Source: an uncultured Algibacter sp.
Lineage (GTDB): Bacteria; Bacteroidota; Bacteroidia; Flavobacteriales; Flavobacteriaceae
Assembly (NCBI GenBank): GCA_947502405.1
Contig: CANMZT010000008.1
Location: 1-64,000 of the forward strand
Direction of reading: 5' to 3'
Length of the DNA: 64,000 bases
A program made the position numbers and the translations under genes. Below the pieces are notes generated by a model that saw only the letters and a program-made list of their open reading frames with translations, was not told where the DNA came from and did no database searches. This document shows positions 52,689 to 60,365 of the stretch, one piece after another. The first letter of the stretch is position 1. Every line of letters begins with the position of its first letter.

Positions 52689-54053
52689 TCATTCGCAAGA
52701 ATCTTTTTGATAAGCAGGGTCATTTCCATCATCTAGATTTACAAAAGTATCAGTATCCTCAAGATTACATATGTCAATAGGAATACTAGTTACTGGGTTC
52801 CTTCTTAAATCTAAGCCCTTAAGATTGGATAAGTTCTTTAAACTTTCAGGAACAGAATTTAAATTGTTCTGTGCTAGATTTAGATATTTTAATTTATTCA
52901 GAAACCCTATATTACTAGGAATTACTGTTAATTGATTTCTGCCTAGATTTAGACCTTTTAGTTTCTTTAAGTTCCCTATCTCTTCAGGGATGATGGTAAT
53001 TTGATTTCCGTTTAAAAGAAATTCTTGAAGATTAGTCAATTTCCATATACCAACGGGTACACTTGTTATTGCATTGGTATTAAACGAAAGTTGTTCTAGC
53101 TTAAAAAGGTTTTCTATTTCTTGAGGTATATCAACAATATTGTTGTCGTATACTTCAAGGGAAATTAAATTACATAGAAATCCTATTTCTTTTGGTAAAA
53201 CATTAAGATTTGCCTCCCTTAAACTCAGTGCTCTTACTTTTCCATTAATTAAAACAACACCTTTCCAAGAATGCATCGTTTTATCACTTAAATTCCAACC
53301 AAGTGTGTTGCTGGGATTAATTTCATATAGGATTTTTAAAATGTCGTAATCACTTAAAGATGTGTTGGGATTACAGTTACAATTATTTTCTGTTATAGAA
53401 TTATCAACAGGGATTTTAGGGAAATCTTTTGGATTTATAAAAATCGGATTATTAATAAAACAATTATTACATACTGAATTTGACGAGAAAGGACTAGGAG
53501 GGAAAATGTCCCCAATAAAATTGAATCTACCTTCAAATTGTTTAGCTTTTGGAAATTTTTTAACAAAATCTGTTATCCTGAAATTTTCTGCTGAACAAAG
53601 AATATATTGACAGATTTCAGGTGACACATTCAAACTATCTATGTTGCTTAGCTTATTTATTAATTCATATCTTTTTCCGATTTCAGCGCTAATAGGTTTT
53701 GATGCTAAGTAATACTTGCCTTTTGATAGATTAATACTTATTTCATTTGAATTAAAATCTGCTTTTAAAAGTAATTTTTTAACTTGATTATTTTCATCCA
53801 ATCCAAAAATGTAAATGTCATTGCTTGTGCCTAATTTATCTATGATGGCAGAAAAGTCAGTTTTAGATATTTTTTTGATATTGGAATGAGCCTTAAACGC
53901 TATAAGTTCATTTTCAATAGCTAAATATCGTTCTGACAAATCTTGGTCAATTTCAATCAACTGGTTTTTGTTGCATGAGGTAAATAACATAACAATCATT
54001 AGTAAATAGCAATGTACTTGACTAAAGTTTGATTTTTTGTAATTAGTTTTCAT
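52689..54053 (-). CDS. Leucine-rich-repeat lipoprotein with extra N-terminal domain
   Basis: 454 residues. Signal peptide with lipobox (YLLMIVMLFTSC, Cys27), then an extra domain of about 150 residues (KISKTDFSAIIDKLGTSNDI, later SPEICQYILCSAENF) with several Cys (CNNCF, NNCNCNPN), a cap LYEINPSNTLGWNLSDKTMH with SWKGVV, shared with the 50845 protein, and about seven leucine-rich repeats (LKGLNLGRNQLTVIPSNIGF). Surface location likely. It starts just after a frameshifted secreted-protein remnant on the same strand, so the two once may have shared a transcript. Confidence 0.88.
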   Translation of the reverse strand: MKTNYKKSNFSQVHCYLLMIVMLFTSCNKNQLIEIDQDLSERYLAIENELIAFKAHSNIKKISKTDFSAIIDKLGTSNDIYIFGLDENNQVKKLLLKADFNSNEISINLSKGKYYLASKPISAEIGKRYELINKLSNIDSLNVSPEICQYILCSAENFRITDFVKKFPKAKQFEGRFNFIGDIFPPSPFSSNSVCNNCFINNPIFINPKDFPKIPVDNSITENNCNCNPNTSLSDYDILKILYEINPSNTLGWNLSDKTMHSWKGVVLINGKVRALSLREANLNVLPKEIGFLCNLISLEVYDNNIVDIPQEIENLFKLEQLSFNTNAITSVPVGIWKLTNLQEFLLNGNQITIIPEEIGNLKKLKGLNLGRNQLTVIPSNIGFLNKLKYLNLAQNNLNSVPESLKNLSNLKGLDLRRNPVTSIPIDICNLEDTDTFVNLDDGNDPAYQKDSCE

Positions 54054-54061
54054 TTTTTATT

Positions 54062-54261
54062 TTAATTAATACAATGGTTTAATTTTGAACTATTATTTAT
54101 ATTGGTTAAATATCCTATTGCAGGTTTTCCAACAGTATGTGTTAATTTTATTGAAGTTGCCTTAAAAGCCCTCCTGAAGAATCAATTAACTCTTTATCTA
54201 AACTCTGACTTAATAAAGAGTAAGAAATTAATAGGTAACAAAGTGTTGGGAATAATTTCAT
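54062..54261 (-). pseudogene. Frameshifted remnant of an SSGG/TVGEP-type secreted protein
   Basis: The ATG at 54259-54261 opens MKLFPTLCYLLISYSLLSQS, a signal peptide, then LDKELIDSSGGLLR and a stop at 54148-54150. A second frame continues the expected family sequence ATSIKLTHTVGKPAIGYL, then TNINNSSKLNHCIN and a stop at 54062. The SSGG plus TVGEPxIG pattern is the N-terminal part of a common Bacteroidota secreted family. One frameshift and early loss of the C-terminus indicate decay. A sequencing error at the shift is possible but would not restore the missing end. Confidence 0.6.
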
Positions 54262-54387
54262 AATTTTTTAATTTTAATTGTTAATAACTACCCTTTAATA
54301 GCAAGCCATATAAAAAGGTTAACATTTTTAAAAAATAAAAGTTAAATTGTATTCGCAACAGTTAACTTTTGGATTGTTTAAACATTA

Positions 54388-54954
54388 ATGAATAGAAGAG
54401 ATACGCTTATTACAATAGAAGATTTGAAACAAGGCTCTGACGAAGCACTTCATACTGTTTACGTAGCTAATAGGCAGAAGTTTATAAATTTTGCAAAACG
54501 ATATAATCTGAGTAATGATGAGGTTTTAGATGTTTACCAAGATGCTTACATTGCTTTTTACGAAAATGTGATGAATGGGAAAATAACTAAATTTACAAGT
54601 AGTATATCAACTTATATTATTAGTATAGGTAAATTCATGATTTTTAATGCATTGAAGCAAAAAAAGAAAACTACTAATGATAACTATGATTTTTTATTAG
54701 AAAAAAATGATAATGAATTAATTGAAAATATTGAAATAGATGCGACTCTTTTATCACAAGAGCAAAAACTATTATACGAGCATTATAGTAATCTTGGTAA
54801 AAAATGCATTGAGCTGTTAGATTTGTTTTATTACAGAGGTTATTCTATTGAAGATATTTTGAAGCACACGCATTATAATAGCGAAAATGTTATTAAGAGT
54901 ACAAAATCTCGTTGCTTAAAGAATTTAAAAGAACGAATTTTTAATCATGGATAA
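54388..54954 (+). CDS. ECF-type RNA polymerase sigma factor
   Basis: 188 residues. Region 2: FINFAKRYNLSNDEVLDVYQ, DAYIAFYENVMNGKITKF, STYIISIGKFMIFNALKQ. Region 4: LDLFYYRGYSIEDILKHTHY, then NSENVIKSTKSRCLKNLKER. ECF plan, though divergent in sequence. Its end overlaps the next gene by 8 nt, and that gene encodes a membrane TPR protein that is likely its anti-sigma factor. The pair converges on a CHAT protease operon. No clear consensus promoter was seen upstream, which fits self-activation from an ECF promoter but does not prove it. Confidence 0.9.
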   Translation: MNRRDTLITIEDLKQGSDEALHTVYVANRQKFINFAKRYNLSNDEVLDVYQDAYIAFYENVMNGKITKFTSSISTYIISIGKFMIFNALKQKKKTTNDNYDFLLEKNDNELIENIEIDATLLSQEQKLLYEHYSNLGKKCIELLDLFYYRGYSIEDILKHTHYNSENVIKSTKSRCLKNLKERIFNHG

Positions 54955-55660
54955 AGAAGATTTATTATATCGTTATTTTTCAAACACGCTTAATAAAGAT
55001 GAAAGTAAGGTTTTGGAGCGCTTATTAAAGACCGATATGGAATTTAAAGCACAATTTGAATTTGAAAATGATTTAAAGCGTGTTGCTAAAGAAAAACAGC
55101 GAAATGATTTAAAAAATAAATTGCAAAGCTTTGAAGATAAATTAGCAGAAAAAAGATCGTACACTGCACCTTATTTTTTAAAGATAGCAGCCTCAATACT
55201 ATTATTAATTTCTACTATTTGGTTTGTCTATACAAATTTTGGAGGTGTAAATTATGATAAATTATACGCAAGTAATTTTGAAACTTATCCTAATACAGCT
55301 TATAGTATAACTAGAGATAATACAATAAACTCTATTGAAAGACAAGCTTTTGTTGCCTATGAAACTGGTAATTATCAATTAGCAATCGAAAAATTTAATC
55401 AGGAAGAAGTAAAAGACTATTTTTATTTTTACAAAGCACAATCTTATCTAAATTTAAATGATTTTAAAACTTCAAAATTATTATTTTCAGATATTATAGA
55501 TAATGATTATCCATATTCTGTGGAATCTAAGTGGTATCTTTCTTTAATAGCAATAAAACAAAAGGATAAGAATTCTGCTATAAAATATTTAGAAGATTTA
55601 ATAAATATTAATACTTATAAAGTAGAGGAAGCGAAAATGTTACTTGAGCAAATACACTAA
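54947..55660 (+). CDS. Membrane protein with TPR-like periplasmic domain, putative anti-sigma factor
   Basis: 237 residues. Residues 1-70: charged cytosolic domain (LLYRYFSNTLNKDESKVLER, LKRVAKEKQRNDLKNKLQ) in the position and size of an anti-sigma domain, but without the usual zinc HxxxCxxC. Span at about 77-96 (FLKIAASILLLISTIWFVYT). Periplasmic part with TPR-like helices (AFVAYETGNYQLAIEKFNQE, YFYKAQSYLNLNDFKTSKLL, AIKQKDKNSAIKYLEDLI). It starts within the sigma gene (8-nt overlap), as anti-sigma genes commonly do. The anti-sigma role is inferred from place and layout. Confidence 0.78.
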   Translation: MDKEDLLYRYFSNTLNKDESKVLERLLKTDMEFKAQFEFENDLKRVAKEKQRNDLKNKLQSFEDKLAEKRSYTAPYFLKIAASILLLISTIWFVYTNFGGVNYDKLYASNFETYPNTAYSITRDNTINSIERQAFVAYETGNYQLAIEKFNQEEVKDYFYFYKAQSYLNLNDFKTSKLLFSDIIDNDYPYSVESKWYLSLIAIKQKDKNSAIKYLEDLININTYKVEEAKMLLEQIH

Positions 55661-55662
55661 TT

Positions 55663-58440
55663 TTACTTTTTATTTTTTTTGTAAATGATTATAGCTGTAA
55701 GCATTAAAACAGCAAAAACTATATAAAACCAATTGTTACTGTCAACTAAAGCAGCTGTGTTACCAGAAACAACAAAACCAGACCAATAATAAGGATGCGA
55801 TAGTTTAGTATCATTATTAAGTTTTATATATTCTAATTTTGCATTTTTAAGAGCTAAATCTTTCTGCTGCCCTTTATGTAAATTTTTATAATAGTATCCC
55901 ATGATTTTTGTTGAGGCTGCGTCATTTATTTTCCATAGGGAGCTTGTTAACGATGAGGCGCCACTGTAGAAAAAACTAGCGGCAAGACTTCTAGCACCTT
56001 CACCCTTGTTTAAAGCTCCCGATCCGGTTTCGCATGCACTTAATGTTACCATATTGGCATTAATGCTTGAATTATAAATATCACTAGCAAATAATTTAAA
56101 GTCTTCATTTGCTTTTACATTAGAAAATGCTAAATAGGAATAATCAGGATGCTTATCGTTAAGTACAGCATGTGTAGCTAGATGGATAATGCCATATTTA
56201 TTTGAGTGATCCATGAAATTTTTTAACGATGCAGTCTCACCTACAAATGATTGTCCATCAAAATATTTTGCTATTTCATTAACTTCTTTTGAATTATGCA
56301 CCAATGGAAGTAACTTCAAGCTCGAAGCATCTAGTGAATAATTTTCTTTGAATTTTGGTGCAAACCCCAGAGTATTGTTATTTATAGCTTCTTTAGATTT
56401 TAATTGTTTTAATAATGTAGCAGATAAGGTGTAACTAACTGCAGTAGTTTCAATAAGGTATTTACCTTCGGAATTAACTAAAGTTTCAAATGGAATAAAA
56501 TTTAAAATTCCATCAGGAATAATTACTAATTTTTCTTTATCAATACCTTTTAGGTTGGGTTGTAGAATTGAATTATATAGCGATTTGCTGATTTTATGGA
56601 TATCGTCTATACTTGATTTAGGGGATTTAAGTAAATCCTTATAATCATATATTTTTTTTCTCAAACCGTCTTTTAAAGGTATCTGATTAAATATTGTTTT
56701 TGTGGGGGTTATAGTCATACAAAATATATTTGCATCTCCAAAGAAGTAACTAACAACTGCAGTGTTATCATCCAATGTATTTTGTAGATTTTTTTTGCTT
56801 GTAGTAACAGTATTATATTTCAGATTAAAATAGGGCTTGTAATTTTTTTCTATTGTAGTTATTAGGCTGATTTGTTTTTTTCTAAGGTCAAATAATTCAT
56901 CCCGCAAATAAATATCATTATTCTTCTGTAATTTCTTTTCTAAAAAGTTTATTTTAAACCTTAATTGCTTATCATTATTTAATAAATATTCGGGGACATT
57001 AGAAAATTTTTCAGCTTTACTACTCAACAATGCTTCAAGCATAAGTAAACCCTTGCTTTTTTCAAAATAAGCAAATGCTTTTTCCATATACGCTTCCTTG
57101 CTATTTGTTGAGAGAATCTCATAACAAGAAGAAATTGCACGTTCAAAAATTGGGAACGTGTATTCTTTTAGAAATAATTTATCTGTATGAGTTTTATACG
57201 AAGGTCTAAGAGCATCATTAATTTTGATAGCCGAATCTATTTGAGTTAAAACCTTATTAAAATCCTCTAAAAGATAAAGTGCATCAATTTTGCATTTTAT
57301 AATTTTTAATTTCAATGTTAAATCTACTACTGTGTTTGATTCTGATTTGCTAAAATTATTGAGGGCCAAATCAAGATTAACCAATGCTGCTCTTGGATTA
57401 TTAAATTTTATATGAAGTAAGCTTATAAGGTAATACGCTTCAGTTGTTTCATAATTAGGATTTTGTTCCCATTTGTTTTTTATGAAGTTTAAGTTTTTTA
57501 ACAATGACGATAAAGCACCCTGATAGTTTTCTTCTGATTCATAAACCTTAGCTTCTATTTGATACAACAAGTTTAACATATAATGGTTATCTGTATATTC
57601 CTCGGTCATTAACTTTAAATAATATTTAGATTTATTTAAGTTATTAAGTTGCAAATAATTGTTTATTAGTTCTTTATAACTTACTATAACTCTATTGTTG
57701 CCTTTACCAGACTGTTTTTTATAAAATGGTAAGTGTTTAATAAGAAGCTCATTAGATTTTAAGTAATCGCCTTTTTTACTATATAATTTTGCTAAAAGCA
57801 TCATCGTACTATATGATTCTCTCTCCGGTAAAGATTTTTGTGCTATAAACCTTAAATTTCTTTTGTAATATGCTTCTGCGAGTTTATACTTTTGTTCTTC
57901 CATAAAAATTGAAGCTAAATAATTATAGCTCTCAATAATTAAGTAAAGACCATCTTCAGATATAGTTCTATTAGGTGTTTTTTCGCTAAGGCTTATAACT
58001 TTTTCAAAGTATTTTTGTGATGCCTTTGTATCTTTTATTTCGTCAAAATATATCCCTTTAGTATACTCTAGTTGAATGAGCCTCTCAATTTTATTGGGAA
58101 GTTTATCAAACTCATTGTTTAAAATTTGGTGAAGAGAATCTAGTTGGTTTATATTATTATTAATTCTTTCTAAATCACCATAAAGACTAGCGTTCCATGA
58201 ATCAACAATATAAGCCTCATAAATATTATTGATATCATTCTCCTTTATAGCTAAAACCCTAACTTTTTCCATATAGAATTCTAACGAATCCTTATCAACA
58301 TAATAAAATTTATAAGCGATATTAAGAAGACTATCTAACTTTTGGGTATGAGCTTTTGTTTGCCCAAATACTTGTAATGATAAGGTTAAGCAAAGTAAAA
58401 AAAGATTGAATTTTATAGTATAATTAGAGAATATTAGCAC
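55663..58440 (-). CDS. Exported TPR-CHAT protease, membrane-anchored
   Basis: 925 residues. Signal peptide (MLIFSNYTIKFNLFLLCLTL, cleavable near FGQTKA), a long TPR region (about 30-480; e.g. AYYKRNLRFIAQKSLPERES, YYLKLMTEEYTDNHYMLN), then a CHAT domain (about 560-880). CHAT is a caspase-like cysteine protease fold; the dyad is seen as His757 in IIHLATHAVLND and Cys803 in VTLSACETGSGALNKGEG. A C-terminal span (NWFYIVFAVLMLTAIIIY) ends in KKNKK, so the domains lie outside the cytoplasm. It overlaps the lipoprotein gene upstream by 17 nt and converges on the sigma/anti-sigma pair with 2 nt between them. Confidence 0.92.
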   Translation of the reverse strand: MLIFSNYTIKFNLFLLCLTLSLQVFGQTKAHTQKLDSLLNIAYKFYYVDKDSLEFYMEKVRVLAIKENDINNIYEAYIVDSWNASLYGDLERINNNINQLDSLHQILNNEFDKLPNKIERLIQLEYTKGIYFDEIKDTKASQKYFEKVISLSEKTPNRTISEDGLYLIIESYNYLASIFMEEQKYKLAEAYYKRNLRFIAQKSLPERESYSTMMLLAKLYSKKGDYLKSNELLIKHLPFYKKQSGKGNNRVIVSYKELINNYLQLNNLNKSKYYLKLMTEEYTDNHYMLNLLYQIEAKVYESEENYQGALSSLLKNLNFIKNKWEQNPNYETTEAYYLISLLHIKFNNPRAALVNLDLALNNFSKSESNTVVDLTLKLKIIKCKIDALYLLEDFNKVLTQIDSAIKINDALRPSYKTHTDKLFLKEYTFPIFERAISSCYEILSTNSKEAYMEKAFAYFEKSKGLLMLEALLSSKAEKFSNVPEYLLNNDKQLRFKINFLEKKLQKNNDIYLRDELFDLRKKQISLITTIEKNYKPYFNLKYNTVTTSKKNLQNTLDDNTAVVSYFFGDANIFCMTITPTKTIFNQIPLKDGLRKKIYDYKDLLKSPKSSIDDIHKISKSLYNSILQPNLKGIDKEKLVIIPDGILNFIPFETLVNSEGKYLIETTAVSYTLSATLLKQLKSKEAINNNTLGFAPKFKENYSLDASSLKLLPLVHNSKEVNEIAKYFDGQSFVGETASLKNFMDHSNKYGIIHLATHAVLNDKHPDYSYLAFSNVKANEDFKLFASDIYNSSINANMVTLSACETGSGALNKGEGARSLAASFFYSGASSLTSSLWKINDAASTKIMGYYYKNLHKGQQKDLALKNAKLEYIKLNNDTKLSHPYYWSGFVVSGNTAALVDSNNWFYIVFAVLMLTAIIIYKKNKK

Positions 58441-59074
58441 TTTTACTAAACTCTACATTTTTTATAATATATTCTAAAGTTTCTCCATTAATATTTTCCT
58501 TCACCTGAATGTTGTAGGTTGTATTTAATTTAATTTTTGATAAAGGAGCCGAAAGGGTTTTATGTGAGGTGTTGGTAAATCTATTTTTATTACCTAAGTG
58601 TAATTTTTGAATTACTTTACCTGCATTTGGCTCAATAATAGAAATCTCAGCACTTCTCATAGTATTCGTCCAAATGGTAAGTGTTATCAATTCTGAGAGT
58701 CTTGTAGTACATGTTGCATTTTGACACTTGCCTGGTGGTCTTATTTTGGTCGCAAAAGAACACTCTGAACTAGGGCTTGAGACACTGCAAGCACTAGGAC
58801 ACCATTTTTCTTTGTCCTCGCAGGTTAAACGCTTAAATTTCTGTAGTTTCTGTAATAATGAATTTTGATCAAAGCTTATTTTATCATTAATTTCCAACTT
58901 ATTTGAAGCCATATCAAAACCATTTTCTATTCTATCTTCCAAATAACTTTGATATAATAACCTAAGCTGTAGAATACTTATACTATTAGTATCGGTAATT
59001 TCTGTATTTTTCAAACATTTACAGGAGTTAAGAAGAAAAAGTGTTAAAAGGACTAAAATGAATTTTAATTTCAT
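58424..59074 (-). CDS. Cys-rich lipoprotein in an operon with the CHAT protease
   Basis: 216 residues. Lipoprotein signal MKLKFILVLLTLFLLNSC (Cys18) followed by a second Cys (KCLKN). Central Cys-rich loop LTCEDKEKWCPSACSVSSPS, then ECSF and GKCQNATCTT, possibly disulfide-bonded. C-terminal beta-type domain (LTIWTNTMRSAEISIIEPNA, TYNIQVKENINGETLEYI). The family is not recognised. The last 17 bases overlap the CHAT gene start, so the two are translated together. It may act as sensor, activator or substrate of the CHAT protease; context only. Confidence 0.75.
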   Translation of the reverse strand: MKLKFILVLLTLFLLNSCKCLKNTEITDTNSISILQLRLLYQSYLEDRIENGFDMASNKLEINDKISFDQNSLLQKLQKFKRLTCEDKEKWCPSACSVSSPSSECSFATKIRPPGKCQNATCTTRLSELITLTIWTNTMRSAEISIIEPNAGKVIQKLHLGNKNRFTNTSHKTLSAPLSKIKLNTTYNIQVKENINGETLEYIIKNVEFSKSANIL

Positions 59075-59190
59075 GATGTTGTTTTTTTAGATTAATTAAA
59101 AGTTAATAGCTATAACATCAATAAAGTTAACATTTTTGAAATATATTTATGCTTTCTTTTGAAAATCAATTTTTTAGCACATATTAGAAC

Positions 59191-59841
59191 TCACTTCTTA
59201 TAATACTCATCAAGAACCGATTTCCTACCAATAGTTTTTGTGATTATATCTTTCTCCAAATCCCAACCACGGGCAGGAGAATACTCGCGTCCGTACCAAA
59301 TAATTTGCAAATGCAAATCGTTCCATAATTCTTTTGGGAATAGACGTTTTGCATCTTTTTCTGTTTGAGCTACGTTTTTACCATTGGTTAAATTCCATCG
59401 GTACATAAGCCTGTGAATATGTGTATCTACAGGGAATGCAGGAACACCAAAAGCTTGAGACATCACTACGCTGGCCGTTTTGTGTCCTACGGCAGGTAAA
59501 GCCTCTAAAGCTTCAAAACTTTGCGGAACTTCTCCATTATGCTTTTCAATAAGAATTTTTGATAAACCATAAATGCCTTTACTTTTCATAGGAGATAGCC
59601 CACATGGCTTGATGATTTCTTTTATTTCCTCTACAGACAATTTAATCATATCATAAGGGTTATCTGCTACTTCAAAAAGAATGGGTGTAATTTTATTTAC
59701 ACGAACATCTGTACATTGAGCAGATAATAATACAGCTACTAGTAGGGTATAGGGGTCTTTATGATCTAAAGGAATTGGGATTTCCGGGTAAAGCTTATAT
59801 AGTGTATTTATAACAAAGTTTACCTTTTCTTGTTTAGTCAT
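59191..59841 (-). CDS. nth: Endonuclease III-type DNA glycosylase without Fe-S cysteines
   Basis: 216 residues. Base-excision repair glycosylase/AP lyase for oxidised pyrimidines. The helix-hairpin-helix is LEALPAVGHKTASVV with catalytic Lys121, and catalytic Asp139 is in FPVDTHIHRL. The C-terminus (IIWYGREYSPARGWDLEKDI) lacks all four cysteines that hold the 4Fe-4S cluster in E. coli Nth, so the protein is cluster-free, as I recall for several Flavobacteriaceae relatives. The gene is divergent from bcp, whose -7 box lies 7 nt from its start codon. Confidence 0.93.
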   Translation of the reverse strand: MTKQEKVNFVINTLYKLYPEIPIPLDHKDPYTLLVAVLLSAQCTDVRVNKITPILFEVADNPYDMIKLSVEEIKEIIKPCGLSPMKSKGIYGLSKILIEKHNGEVPQSFEALEALPAVGHKTASVVMSQAFGVPAFPVDTHIHRLMYRWNLTNGKNVAQTEKDAKRLFPKELWNDLHLQIIWYGREYSPARGWDLEKDIITKTIGRKSVLDEYYKK

Positions 59842-59847
59842 AAGTTG

Positions 59848-59855
59848 TATTTTTG
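59848..59855 (+). promoter_or_regulatory. -7 box upstream of bcp
   Basis: TATTTTTG, exact TAnnTTTG, 21 nt before the bcp ATG. A TTG at 59830-59832 is only 15 nt upstream, shorter than the usual range. Confidence 0.4.
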
Positions 59856-59876
59856 ATAAAAATCAAAGTTAAGGCT

Positions 59877-60329
59877 ATGAACACATTAAAACAAGGTGAT
59901 GCTGTACCTAATTTTACGGCAAAAGACGAACAAGGAAATACAATTTCTTTAAGTGATTATAAAGGAAAAAAGTTAGTTGTTTTTTTCTACCCAAAAGCAA
60001 GTACACCTGGTTGTACGGTTGAAGCGTGTAATTTACGTGATAACTACAAAGAGCTACAAGCTCAAGGTTATGAATTGTTAGGTGTGAGTGCGGATTCTGC
60101 AAAACGACAATCTAATTTTAAAAATAAATATGAATTTCCATTTCCGCTTTTAGCAGATGAAGATAAAACTGTGATCAATACATTTGGCGTTTGGGGACCA
60201 AAGAAATTTATGGGTAGAGAATACGATGGTATTCACAGAATGACATTTTTAATAGATGAAAATGGCGTGGTAGAGCGTGTTATTGAAAAAGTAAAGACTA
60301 AAGACCATGCTGCTCAAATATTAGCATAA
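59877..60329 (+). CDS. bcp: Thioredoxin-dependent thiol peroxidase (Bcp/PrxQ)
   Basis: 150 residues from the ATG at 59877 (MNTLKQGDAVPNFTAKDEQG); an in-frame TTG 24 nt upstream is unlikely because the -7 box overlaps it. Atypical 2-Cys peroxiredoxin of the Bcp group: peroxidatic Cys46 and resolving Cys51 in ASTPGCTVEACNLRD, five residues apart, the PrxQ signature. It reduces hydroperoxides using thioredoxin. Divergent from nth with a 35-nt gap; no operon partners. A hairpin terminator starts just after the stop. Confidence 0.95.
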   Translation: MNTLKQGDAVPNFTAKDEQGNTISLSDYKGKKLVVFFYPKASTPGCTVEACNLRDNYKELQAQGYELLGVSADSAKRQSNFKNKYEFPFPLLADEDKTVINTFGVWGPKKFMGREYDGIHRMTFLIDENGVVERVIEKVKTKDHAAQILA

Positions 60330-60330
60330 A

Positions 60331-60365
60331 AAAAACCGGCTATTTAAATAGCCGGTTTTAATTTT
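60331..60365. terminator. Bidirectional terminator between bcp and the 60364-61839 gene
   Basis: AAAACCGGCTATTTAAATAGCCGGTTTT-type hairpin (stem ACCGGCTATTT paired with its complement) with A and T runs; serves two convergent genes. Confidence 0.92.

Noticed and set aside
54300-59150. Shared ECF promoter motif upstream of 54388 and 59074 (TTAACTTTT and GTTAAxTT)
   Set aside because: Both regions contain these words, but spacing differs (13 and 17 nt) and the DNA is AT-rich, so I cannot claim a motif.
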